A stretch of 11,518 bases of DNA from assembly GCA_025350285.1 (NCBI GenBank), contig JANXYE010000282.1:1-11518 (forward strand). The letters are read 5' to 3'. Of the stretch, positions 1-6,003 are shown piece after piece. The DNA comes from Chloroflexota bacterium. Lineage in GTDB: Bacteria; Chloroflexota; Dehalococcoidia; Tepidiformales; Tepidiformaceae. How positions within the stretch are numbered: position 1 is the stretch's first letter; each line of letters begins with the position of its first letter. The notes beneath the pieces are model-generated. The model was not told the DNA's origin. It ran no database searches and saw nothing but the letters and a program-made list of their open reading frames with translations. The position numbers and the translations under genes are program-made.

Positions 1-183
1 CTTCGGCACGTCCTGTTTCGCGACTATCTGCGTGCGCACCCGGAGTCGGCGGCGGCCTATGCGGCCATGAAACGTGAGATGGCAAGGCAACACGGGGCGG
101 ACCGCGAAGCCTACACGGTTGCCAAGACGCCGTTCATCCACGACATTCTGGGGCGGGCGGGTTACGACGGGCCGCTTGACTGA
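1..183 (+). CDS. GrpB family protein, C-terminal part (cut by window edge)
   Basis: Reading frame 1 is open from the first base to TGA at 181-183 and gives 60 residues. It contains 'LFRDYLRAHPESAAAYAAMK', 'DREAYTVAKTPFIHDIL' and a short tail, the typical C-terminus of the GrpB/UPF0157 family. That family has a nucleotidyltransferase-like fold and is sometimes fused to dephospho-CoA kinase; its exact activity is poorly defined. The full family protein is roughly 170-190 residues, so about two thirds lies upstream of this window. The gene converges on the alpha/beta hydrolase gene with a 36-base gap (184-219) in which I see no clear terminator. Family assignment rests on recognising the C-terminal motif. 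Confidence 0.8.
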   Translation, partial: LRHVLFRDYLRAHPESAAAYAAMKREMARQHGADREAYTVAKTPFIHDILGRAGYDGPLD

Positions 184-219
184 GGCCGGCAGCACAGGAT
201 CGAATCGACCCGGCCCGGC

Positions 220-1014
220 TCAGGCCTGCAGGAATTCGAGCACGGCCTTGTTGAAGTCCTGGGGGTATTCGCCGCTGAACCCGTGCCCGCCCCGCGGCAG
301 GATGCGCAGGTGGCTATCCGGGATCTGCTTCGCCAGTTCCACGCTTTCGTACGGCGGCGTGAGAATGTCTTCCGCTCCCACCAACACCAGCGTGCGCGCC
401 GCAATTGTTGCGAGACGGCCGGTGGTGTCGTGGGCCATCGTCGCGTCGAGTTGGCGCAGGTAAGCGTGCTTGGCGATGGGGTACGGGTCCTTCGCGCCGA
501 GCGCCAGCAGGTCCATCGGGAGCCGTTCGTCCTGGAGCGTCGCCGTCGTCCGCCCGAACGGCTGCTGGATAGCCGCGATAGCGTCGCGCGGCACGTCCGC
601 TTCCCAGAGCGCGCGCTGCGCGAGTGAGATGCGCTTCCGCAGATCTCCCGTCTTCGCCCGCGAACAGGCGAGCACGAGCCGGTCCACCTTCGGCGCGTGA
701 TGGATTGCGAATTCCTGCGCGATCATCCCGCCCATACTCGCGCCGAGGACGTGCGCCTTCTCGATGCCGATAGCGTCCATCAGCGCCGCCGTATCGTCCG
801 CCATCCCGGCGATGGAGTACGGCTCGTCCGGCGCGCCAGAGCGGCCGGTGCCCCGATTATCGAACGTCGTCACGCGGAAGTGCTTGGCCAGTGCCGGAGC
901 GTTCAGGAGCCAGGCGCCCGAGTGGGCGCCGAGGCCCATGATCATCACCAGGTCCGGGCCATCGCCCTCCTGGCGGTAGTAGATATCGATGCCGTTCGCG
1001 TGGATGGTCGCCAT
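220..1014 (-). CDS. alpha/beta hydrolase (3-oxoadipate enol-lactonase/MhpC-like)
   Basis: A 264-residue cytosolic hydrolase of the alpha/beta fold, full length for the family. Visible parts are an oxyanion-side loop 'GLGAHSGAW' (residues 27-35), 'FDNRGTGRS' (51-59), the nucleophile elbow 'GASMGG' with Ser93, the acid Asp216 in 'GAEDILTPP', and the base His244 in 'RGGHGFSGEY'. The Ser-Asp-His triad is complete, so an active ester, lactone or C-C bond hydrolase is expected. The start at 1014 is chosen because GGAGG (complement of 1023-1027) lies 8 bases before the ATG; the open frame runs on to 1299, but that part is antisense-like and overlaps the upstream gene. It lies 76 bases after the stop of the acyl-CoA dehydrogenase-like gene on the same strand, so the two are probably one transcript. 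The substrate is not readable; a catabolic role beside the flavoprotein is inferred. A strong hairpin touches the ribosome binding site. Confidence 0.9.
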   Translation of the reverse strand: MATIHANGIDIYYRQEGDGPDLVMIMGLGAHSGAWLLNAPALAKHFRVTTFDNRGTGRSGAPDEPYSIAGMADDTAALMDAIGIEKAHVLGASMGGMIAQEFAIHHAPKVDRLVLACSRAKTGDLRKRISLAQRALWEADVPRDAIAAIQQPFGRTTATLQDERLPMDLLALGAKDPYPIAKHAYLRQLDATMAHDTTGRLATIAARTLVLVGAEDILTPPYESVELAKQIPDSHLRILPRGGHGFSGEYPQDFNKAVLEFLQA

Positions 1015-1024
1015 AATCGAATCC

Positions 1025-1049
1025 TCCGGGGCGACACGTGCGCCCCGGA
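1025..1049 (-). promoter_or_regulatory. intercistronic hairpin overlapping the hydrolase ribosome binding site
   Basis: TCCGGGGCG (1025-1033) and CGCCCCGGA (1041-1049) are perfect inverted repeats of 9 bases around a 7-base loop. In the minus-strand transcript the last three stem bases (GGA) are the first three bases of the GGAGG ribosome binding site of the hydrolase gene. The structure could limit translation of the second gene, or act as an mRNA-processing or stability element. No U-run follows, so a classical terminator is unlikely. The structure is seen directly; the role is inferred. Confidence 0.55.
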
Positions 1050-1090
1050 AGATTCTGGAGGCTGGTCGACTTTCTGTCAGCCGCGCCGGA

Positions 1091-2269
1091 CTAACCCCAG
1101 CGAGGCTGCTCGCCGAGGTCGATGCCCAGCGCCGTCTTCCCCACGATCTCATGCACCAGGAGCGAGTTCGCCGGATGGAAGCCGCCGCAGCGCACATCCC
1201 GGTAGAGCCGTTCGAGCTCGTTCCGCTTGAACATCCCGCTCCCGCCGGAGACGGCCATCGCGACATCGACCGCCTTCTTCGCGGCCTCGACGGCAACATG
1301 CTTGGCCGCGACGAGCTTCATCGGCCAGGCCGCGCCGTGATCGACGCCCATCGACCAGTCGTCGGCGACGCGTTCGACGAACGCGTCGGCCGCTTCGAGG
1401 GCGAGGACGGCCTCGGCGATTTCGTGCTGGACTTCCGGGTGGTAGGCCATCGGACGGGTCAGGGCGAGCGATGTGCGCTTTTTCACGCCTTCGATCGCCA
1501 GGTCCAGCGCCCTTCGCGCCAGGCCGAGGTAGATGCTGCCGAAGGTCGGTTCGGCCCACCCGAAAACGCTCAGGACGAACAGATCCGCGGTCCCGGCTGG
1601 CAGCACGCGGGCGACGTACTTGTCGGGGATGACCGCCCCTTCGAGCACCGTGTCGTCGCTGCGCGTGGCCCGCATGCCGAGCGTGTCCCAGGTCTCCTCG
1701 ATGTGGTAGCCCGGCGTATCGCGCGGCATGAAGACGTGGACAATCTCCGGGCCGCCAGCGGCCGCCGCGTTCATCGCGTGGAGGCCGAGCCGCGTCCACA
1801 CGGGGCTCAGGCTGCCGAACATCTTCCGCCCGGTGATCTTGTAGCCGCCCTCGACTCGCTCGGCGCTGGCCGTCGAAAGGAAGAGCGGCAGGTCGTTGCC
1901 ACTCTCACCGTGGCCGGCCGCGAAGACCTCGCCGTCGGCCGCTTCCTTGAGCACCCATTCGAGCGAAGAGTCCCCCATACGCCGCATGTCCGCGGCGACG
2001 CCCGTCCAGTAGATGTGCATGTTCGTCGCCAGTGCCGTGGCCGGGGCGCGGTAGGCGAGCTTGCGCTCTTCCATGCAGACCTCGGCGAGGCTCAGCCCGC
2101 CTCCCCCGAACTCCTTGGGGATCGCCATCTTCAGGTAGCCCGAAGCGCGTAACTCCTCGAAGTCTTCGCTGAAGAAGCGGTTCTCCTTGTCGTAGGTCGC
2201 GGCCCGTGAGCCGCACTGGTCGATGATGGCGCTGGTGAGCGAGGGTCGTTCCAGAGTTGCCGTGGTCAT
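1091..2269 (-). CDS. acyl-CoA dehydrogenase family flavoprotein, atypical active site
   Basis: A 392-residue protein of the acyl-CoA dehydrogenase superfamily, usual length. The N-terminal helical part has 'YLKMAIPKEFGGGGLSLAEV' (45-64), the middle beta domain runs roughly 115-235 ('AAGHGESGNDLPLF', 'GYKITGRKMFGSL', 'WDTLGMRATRSDD'), and the C-terminal helical domain contains 'GGSGMFKRNELERLYRDVR' (342-360). Family members use FAD and normally desaturate acyl-CoA with a glutamate in a 'YEGT'-type motif after the RD.R segment. Here that place reads 'FHPA' (364-367), so the glutamate is absent. It may be a divergent dehydrogenase or one of the flavin monooxygenases sharing this fold. The start at 2269 is preferred because AGGAAGG (complement of 2278-2284) lies 8 bases upstream; an in-frame ATG at 2308 is poorer. 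It is the first gene of a probable operon with the hydrolase and is divergent from the Clp-N/HTH regulator. Confidence 0.88.
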   Translation of the reverse strand: MTTATLERPSLTSAIIDQCGSRAATYDKENRFFSEDFEELRASGYLKMAIPKEFGGGGLSLAEVCMEERKLAYRAPATALATNMHIYWTGVAADMRRMGDSSLEWVLKEAADGEVFAAGHGESGNDLPLFLSTASAERVEGGYKITGRKMFGSLSPVWTRLGLHAMNAAAAGGPEIVHVFMPRDTPGYHIEETWDTLGMRATRSDDTVLEGAVIPDKYVARVLPAGTADLFVLSVFGWAEPTFGSIYLGLARRALDLAIEGVKKRTSLALTRPMAYHPEVQHEIAEAVLALEAADAFVERVADDWSMGVDHGAAWPMKLVAAKHVAVEAAKKAVDVAMAVSGGSGMFKRNELERLYRDVRCGGFHPANSLLVHEIVGKTALGIDLGEQPRWG

Positions 2270-2386
2270 GTGTTTGGCCTTCCTAGAGCTGTGTTGTGTG
2301 CACTTCACAGCGAAAGGCGGTCCGTTGTCAAGCGCCTAAGATAGAATAAGGTTGCTCAACGTTGTCTAAGGTGAGACACTTCACGC
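2270..2386. promoter_or_regulatory. divergent promoter/operator region between dehydrogenase and regulator
   Basis: This 117-base gap separates two divergent starts. On the minus strand a perfect TTGACA (complement of 2326-2331) lies 56 bases before the dehydrogenase start; the matching -10 is weak (around 2303-2309). For the plus strand TAGAAT at 2342-2347 is a possible -10, without a good -35. CGTTGTC occurs twice (2323-2329 and 2360-2366), each followed shortly by CTAAG or TAAG; GTTGCTCAAC (2351-2360) is a short inverted repeat; CACTTCAC occurs at 2301-2308 and 2377-2384. The repeats around the promoters could be binding sites for the neighbouring regulator. The motifs are seen; the roles are inferred. 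Confidence 0.4.
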
Positions 2387-3049
2387 ATGGACGACTCCGC
2401 CCACCAGGAAGCTACGAACGGGATGAGGGCGCTCGACGCGACCTTCCTGAACGATCTCCAGGCCGAGATGTCGGTTATCGCCATTCGCAACGGATCCGAC
2501 GCCACAGTCGATGTCGCCTTCCTTGCCTATCTTTCAAAGATGGCCCGGTTCGGCTTCTTCACCTTCGGCCCGATTACCATCGACGTGCGGATGATTGAGG
2601 ATCTCGTTGAACGCACGGGGCATCGGCGGGCCGACGTGGCCCACGGGCACACCTACGCGGACGACTTCGTCCGGTTCACGCGCGTGCTCATGGAGGAGGT
2701 CCGGCGAAGTAACCGGGGGCGCGTCGATGACCTTCACATGCTGCTCGCCTTCATGCGATGTGGGGAGGGTCTGCCCGGGAGGGTCTTCGGTGAACTCGGC
2801 GTGACCGTTGACCAGGTCGAGGCGTTCGCGCGGAGCGGCGGCCGGGAAGCTCAAGCCGCTCTGGCGAAGCTGTACTCTCCAGAGGAGGCCGCCGCGTACC
2901 TCGGAGTCCACGTGCAGACCGTCCGCGGGTGGATTCGGTCGGGACGGTTGCCCGCCAGCCGGCTGGCGGGCCAACGCGCGCTCCGCATCCGTGCCGGCGA
3001 TCTTGAGGCCGTCCTTGAACCCATCGATGTGCAGGATGTGCCCGAGTAA
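2387..3049 (+). CDS. DNA-binding regulator with Clp-N-like region and excisionase-type HTH
   Basis: A 220-residue protein. Residues 162-212 ('LYSPEEAAAYLGVHVQTVRG' and on) are a clear excisionase/MerR-type winged helix-turn-helix (HTH_17-like). Residues about 94-150 resemble one repeat of the Clp ATPase N-terminal domain: 'DDLHMLLAFMRCGEGLP' matches the 'EHLLLALL' pattern and 'VFGELGVTVDQVEAF' matches the 'vLkelGvd' turn. Residues about 40-90 could be a first, degenerate repeat. No AAA+ Walker motifs are present, so it is not a Clp ATPase. The likely role is transcriptional control with a protein- or peptide-binding sensor half. The start is an ATG with AAGGTGAG 11 bases upstream. It is divergent from the dehydrogenase/hydrolase pair, an obvious regulatory target, and lies 35 bases before the DUF4242 gene. 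The Clp-N assignment is by pattern only and less certain than the HTH. Its HTH codons contain a 22-base palindrome. Confidence 0.85.
   Translation: MDDSAHQEATNGMRALDATFLNDLQAEMSVIAIRNGSDATVDVAFLAYLSKMARFGFFTFGPITIDVRMIEDLVERTGHRRADVAHGHTYADDFVRFTRVLMEEVRRSNRGRVDDLHMLLAFMRCGEGLPGRVFGELGVTVDQVEAFARSGGREAQAALAKLYSPEEAAAYLGVHVQTVRGWIRSGRLPASRLAGQRALRIRAGDLEAVLEPIDVQDVPE
2950..2971. repeat. 22-base perfect palindrome within the regulator HTH codons
   Basis: GCCCGCCAGCC (2950-2960) is followed without a gap by its reverse complement (2961-2971). With one bulged C the pairing continues into GTT/AAC on either side. It encodes the wing segment 'LPASRLAGQ' of the regulator. It could be a binding site, an RNA hairpin acting on its own mRNA, or a by-product of protein sequence and high G+C. 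Confidence 0.5.
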
Positions 3050-3084
3050 CGCGTAGAATCGGGGCCAAGAAGGAGAGGTGACCG

Positions 3085-3384
3085 ATGGCCCTCTTTTTGA
3101 TACGCCGCCATGTCCCCGCCGCCACGCAGGAAGACATCGACGCCGCCGCCGTTCGCGCGATCGCGTGTGCCCTTGAGTTCCCCGGGCTGCGCTGGATAAC
3201 CTCCTACTGGGACCGCGCCGCCGAAGAGACGCTGTGCATGTACGAGGCCAAGTCGGCACAGGAGATCGCGGAGCACGCCCGCCGGGCACGGATCGCCTGC
3301 GATGAGGTGCGGCCCGTCGAGCAGTTCGGGCCTATCGACTACGTCTCGGGCGCCGAGCAACATGCAGAGGGTGGTGGGGCCTAG
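3085..3384 (+). CDS. DUF4242 domain small protein (SCO4226-like)
   Basis: A 99-residue protein. Residues 2-80 show the DUF4242 pattern: 'MALFLIRRHVPAATQEDIDA' at the start, 'WITSYWDRAAEETLCMYEAK' in the middle and 'SAQEIAEHARRARIACDEVR' at the end, a ferredoxin-like alpha/beta fold. A Streptomyces member of this family (SCO4226) is known to bind nickel; whether this one does is not shown by the sequence. AGGAGAGG at 3071-3078 lies 6 bases before the ATG, a strong ribosome binding site. It follows the Clp-N/HTH regulator by 35 bases, so co-transcription is likely. The last 15 residues are a Gly/Glu-rich tail outside the domain. The cellular role is unknown. Confidence 0.82.
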   Translation: MALFLIRRHVPAATQEDIDAAAVRAIACALEFPGLRWITSYWDRAAEETLCMYEAKSAQEIAEHARRARIACDEVRPVEQFGPIDYVSGAEQHAEGGGA

Positions 3385-3406
3385 CGGTGACGAACGGCCG
3401 CGGCCC

Positions 3407-3423
3407 GGATCGTGGGTCGATCC
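3407..3423. terminator. small hairpin between convergent genes
   Basis: GGATCG (3407-3412) and CGATCC (3418-3423) form a 6-base stem with a 5-base loop in the 57-base gap between the convergent DUF4242 and alcohol dehydrogenase genes. The location suits a bidirectional terminator, but there is no T-run on either side, so support is weak. Confidence 0.3.
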
Positions 3424-3441
3424 TGACGTGGCGCCCGACTC

Positions 3442-4536
3442 TCACTTCTTGCCCGGAACTACCAGCACCTTGCAGTCCTTCGGGTCTGAAAGCGCCTTGA
3501 ACGCCGCCGGGAGTTCGTCCAGGTTCACGGTCCGCGTGACGAGCGTCGTCGTATCCACCTTGCCATCCGCGAACGCCTGGAGCGCTTCCGCGTACTCCGG
3601 GAACGTGTAGCCGAGCACGAACTTCATCGTGAGCTGCTTGTTGATGCCCAACAGTGGCGTAATCGTGTCCGGCTGCATGCAGACGCCGACCACCACGACG
3701 GTGCCCTTGAGTTGCACCAGTTCCATCGCTTGCTGGAGCGTGCCATTCACCCCGACGCATTCGAAGACGAAGTCCGGCGCCGCCACGATCGGCCCGCCGC
3801 CGTAGGATTCGTCCTGCTTGCCGCTCGGCTTCTCGCGGAAGAGCGAATGGCTGAGCGCCTCCGCGAGGTCCACTTCTTTGGGGTCGAACACTTCGCTGGC
3901 GCCGAATTGTGCGGCCAGCGCCCGCCGCTCGGGCGAATAGTCGCTCACGGCGATGTAGCCGACGCCTTCCTGCTTCAACCAGATGAGCGTCATCAGCCCG
4001 ATTGGCCCGGCTCCCATGACGAGCGCGGAGTGCCCCGGTCCGATGCCCGATTCGCGCACCGCGTGCAGCCCGACGGCGGACGGCTCGGTCGTGGCCGCCA
4101 CCGCGTCACTCACGTTGTCAGCGACCTTCAGGAGCAGGTTCGCCGACATCACGATGTATTCGCTGTACGCGCCGGGAATCTCCGGGCTGTAGCCGATACT
4201 GTGGTAGCCGGTGGGCGACTCTTTGGTCTGCAGCACGGGCACGCTGGTCACGCGGCTGCCCGGCGCCCAGCCCGAGACGCCGGGTCCGGCCTCCACCACT
4301 TCGGCGACGAATTCGTGGCCCATCACCATGCCGTTGGAGTAGTCGCGTTCGTACCAGGCGTTGCGGCGGCTGGTCTTGGCCGTCTCGATCATCTGGTCCA
4401 TGTACTTCGCGGCGTGCAGGTCGCTCCCGCAGATTCCACAGGCGAGCACCCGCGCGAGTACCTGGCCTTCGCCGGCCGTGGGCACAGCCACCTCCTCGAC
4501 TGTCAGGGCGGTACCCCGCAACACCATCGCTTTCAT
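3442..4536 (-). CDS. zinc-type medium-chain alcohol dehydrogenase, NAD-type, no structural zinc site
   Basis: A 364-residue medium-chain dehydrogenase/reductase. The GroES-like catalytic domain has 'ACGICGSDLH' (Cys36 the likely catalytic-zinc ligand), 'MGHE' (His74, Glu75) and 'TEPSAVGLHAV' (Glu151). The Rossmann part has 'GAGPIG' (175-180) and Asp199 after 'YIAVSDY', which favours NAD over NADP. The four-cysteine lobe that binds a structural zinc in many relatives is missing: residues 95-127 contain no cysteine. It should oxidise an alcohol or reduce an aldehyde or ketone; the substrate is not readable. The start at 4536 is chosen for AAGGAG (complement of 4544-4549) 7 bases upstream; the longer open frame to 4599 is not needed. 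It is transcribed alone and divergently from rdgB, with a TATAGT -10 box. An 'AAKYMDQMIETAKTSRRNAW' segment (42-61) between the two zinc motifs is longer than in typical yeast- or horse-type enzymes. Confidence 0.92.
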   Translation of the reverse strand: MKAMVLRGTALTVEEVAVPTAGEGQVLARVLACGICGSDLHAAKYMDQMIETAKTSRRNAWYERDYSNGMVMGHEFVAEVVEAGPGVSGWAPGSRVTSVPVLQTKESPTGYHSIGYSPEIPGAYSEYIVMSANLLLKVADNVSDAVAATTEPSAVGLHAVRESGIGPGHSALVMGAGPIGLMTLIWLKQEGVGYIAVSDYSPERRALAAQFGASEVFDPKEVDLAEALSHSLFREKPSGKQDESYGGGPIVAAPDFVFECVGVNGTLQQAMELVQLKGTVVVVGVCMQPDTITPLLGINKQLTMKFVLGYTFPEYAEALQAFADGKVDTTTLVTRTVNLDELPAAFKALSDPKDCKVLVVPGKK

Positions 4537-4569
4537 CGCAACACTCCTTCGATGCTTCGCTCGGGCCGA

Positions 4570-4577
4570 ACTATACG
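4570..4577. promoter_or_regulatory. overlapping divergent -10 boxes, alcohol dehydrogenase / rdgB
   Basis: ACTATA at 4570-4575 reads TATAGT on the minus strand, a good -10 box that would start the alcohol dehydrogenase transcript about 27 bases before its ATG. On the plus strand TATACG (4572-4577) could serve rdgB, giving a leader of about 36 bases. The -35 regions are poor on both strands. If both are used, the two RNA polymerases would compete for the same bases. Confidence 0.45.
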
Positions 4578-4619
4578 TCCCTTGCCCGGCTCCGGCCACG
4601 CCCCGAAACTGCGCCAGAG

Positions 4620-5216
4620 ATGAGACGGCTACTGCTGGCCACGGGCAACCCCGGGAAGCTCCGCGAGTTTCGCCGGCTGCTGGTTGGCGTGCCCTTCGAG
4701 GTGGTCTCGCCCGCTGAAATTGGCCTCACGCTGGAGGTTGATGAGGACGGCGCCAGCTATGCCCAAAACGCGGCAAAGAAGGCCGAAGCGTTCGCCGCCG
4801 CCGGGCGCTGTGTCGCGCTGGCCGACGACTCGGGCATCGAAGTCGATGCCCTGGACGGCCGCCCGGGCCTCCATTCGGCGCGATTCGGTGGACCGGGCCT
4901 CGACGACCACGACCGCCTAGAGCTGCTCCTCCGCGAACTCGAGGGCGTCCCGGTGGACCGGCGTAGCGCCCGCTATCGCGCGGTGGTCGCAATCGCCTGC
5001 CCGGGTCGCGAAACCAGGCTGTTCGATGCCACCTGGGAGGGCCGCGTTGGCTTCGCGTCCAGGGGCGAACGCGGCTTCGGCTACGACCCGGTGTTCGAAC
5101 TCTCCGACGGACGGACCTCCGCCGAAATGACCGACGCGGAGAAGGACGCCGTCAGCCATCGTGGACAGGCGGTCCGCGCCGCCGCGGCGTACCTCCGTGA
5201 TGAAGGGGCAGGATGA
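4620..5216 (+). CDS. rdgB: non-canonical purine NTP pyrophosphatase (RdgB/HAM1 family)
   Basis: A 198-residue enzyme, standard length. It hydrolyses dITP, ITP and XTP to monophosphates plus pyrophosphate and so keeps deaminated purines out of DNA and RNA. Family motifs are complete: 'ATGNPGKLREF' (7-17) for the nucleotide phosphate, 'GASYAQNAAKKA' (44-55), 'ALADDSGIEVDALDGRPG' (66-83) with the catalytic/metal aspartates Asp69-Asp70, 'GFGYDPVF' (152-159) and 'SHRGQA' (179-184) for base recognition. The ATG at 4620 has no clear Shine-Dalgarno sequence. In many bacteria rdgB follows rph (RNase PH); here it does not and instead stands divergent from the alcohol dehydrogenase gene. Its stop overlaps the start of a lipoprotein gene by ATGA, which implies translational coupling. 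Confidence 0.95.
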   Translation: MRRLLLATGNPGKLREFRRLLVGVPFEVVSPAEIGLTLEVDEDGASYAQNAAKKAEAFAAAGRCVALADDSGIEVDALDGRPGLHSARFGGPGLDDHDRLELLLRELEGVPVDRRSARYRAVVAIACPGRETRLFDATWEGRVGFASRGERGFGYDPVFELSDGRTSAEMTDAEKDAVSHRGQAVRAAAAYLRDEGAG

Positions 5217-5734
5217 AAGGCACGGCCGTCTGCTTGGCCGCGGTCCTGTTCGCCGCGGCTGCGGTTGGCTGCGGCGAAAGTTCGCTCCCGGCGGCGGCGG
5301 CCTGCACCGCTCCCACGCCGACGCCGACCGCTGGACCTGGCCAGGCCGGTTCTGGCTCGGCCTCCCGCTACCTCCGCACCGTCCAGGATGGCACGGGCCG
5401 CCTGACGCTCGCCCTGACAACCTTCCGTGGCGTGTACCCGGACCGCACGTTTTATCGCAGCAGCCAGTTCCGCGGCGATTTCGTGAACTATGCCGGCCAG
5501 GCCACTTGCACTGCGACAGCGCTCTCCGCCCTCAACCTCGCGGCGAACGCTCCGTCGCGTTTCAAAGATTTCGACGGCACCTTCAAGGCCACGCTGGCGG
5601 ACTATGCCGCCGCTATCATCCAGGGCCGCGACGCCGTCGCCCAACGCAATACCTCGAAGTACCGGAACTGGTGGGACAGCATGGACGCGCTGGAGCTACG
5701 TATCCAGGCCGCTCTCCAAGCGCTCCAGAATTAG
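5213..5734 (+). CDS. small predicted lipoprotein, function unknown
   Basis: A 173-residue exported protein. Residues 1-20 are a signal peptide of the lipoprotein type: Lys2, a hydrophobic core 'AVCLAAVLFAAAAVG' and Cys20, with a slightly unusual lipobox 'AVGC'. A low-complexity linker follows (21-50, with 'APTPTPTAGPGQAG'), then a 120-residue domain that appears mostly helical, with 'YLRTVQDGTGRLTLALTTFR' (53-72), Cys99 and 'SKYRNWWDSMDALELRIQAA' (148-167). I do not recognise a family. The start overlaps the rdgB stop (ATGA), with GAAGGGG at 5202-5208 as ribosome binding site. The pairing with rdgB probably reflects shared transcription rather than shared function. It would be anchored on the outer face of the membrane after acylation of Cys20. 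Confidence 0.8.
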   Translation: MKGTAVCLAAVLFAAAAVGCGESSLPAAAACTAPTPTPTAGPGQAGSGSASRYLRTVQDGTGRLTLALTTFRGVYPDRTFYRSSQFRGDFVNYAGQATCTATALSALNLAANAPSRFKDFDGTFKATLADYAAAIIQGRDAVAQRNTSKYRNWWDSMDALELRIQAALQALQN

Positions 5735-5950
5735 AGCCGATGGGGACGATAGTTCGGCGGCAATAACCGGCCGTGCGTTGTCGATGCGGAGCTGGCTCAG
5801 CACCCGGTCGCCTGCCTTGAGGTACCGTCGCAGCCCTATCTGCGCGAGACGCGGCAGACCGTAGCGGACGACCGTAGCATTGGGGGTGCGCAAGCCATCA
5901 ATGATGGTCTGCTCGCCGGCGATCTCGATACGACCGCACGTCCGCCTCAC
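5696..5950 (-). CDS. doubtful small ORF, 84 residues
   Basis: A minus-strand frame from a GTG at 5950 to TAG at 5696 has G/C-rich third positions and a protein-like composition ('VVRYGLPRLAQIGLRRYLKA', 'GDRVLSQLRIDNARPVIAAE'). It fills most of an otherwise empty spacer. Against it: no ribosome binding site, a GTG start inside the 5943-5968 hairpin, overlap of 39 bases with the lipoprotein gene, and no family that I recognise. It could be a remnant of an older gene or chance. Kept only as a candidate. Confidence 0.25.
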   Translation of the reverse strand: MRRTCGRIEIAGEQTIIDGLRTPNATVVRYGLPRLAQIGLRRYLKAGDRVLSQLRIDNARPVIAAELSSPSALILERLESGLDT

Positions 5951-5968
5951 CCGAAAACCGGTGAGGCG
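5943..5968. terminator. strong hairpin, possible terminator without T-run
   Basis: CGCCTCACC (5943-5951) pairs perfectly with GGTGAGGCG (5960-5968) around the A-rich 8-base loop CGAAAACC. It lies about 210 bases after the lipoprotein stop. No T-run follows on either strand, so it may end transcription by a less common mode or may simply protect a 3' end. Confidence 0.4.
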
Positions 5969-6003
5969 CCCGCTCCCCGCTCAGCCAGCCGCCGCTCCAC
6001 AGC

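Noticed and set aside
989..2152. Long plus-strand open frame of 387 residues across the dehydrogenase gene
   Set aside because: It is antisense to a gene with clear family motifs and ribosome binding site; its product is rich in Arg, His, Gly and Glu without domain pattern, as expected from the complement of G+C-rich codons.
3712..4623. Plus-strand open frame of 303 residues opposite the alcohol dehydrogenase gene
   Set aside because: The dehydrogenase motifs on the minus strand are complete; the plus frame is His/Arg-rich shadow sequence.
5281..5345. Threonine-proline codons in the lipoprotein as a microsatellite
   Set aside because: Only three short copies, typical of a flexible linker after a lipobox.
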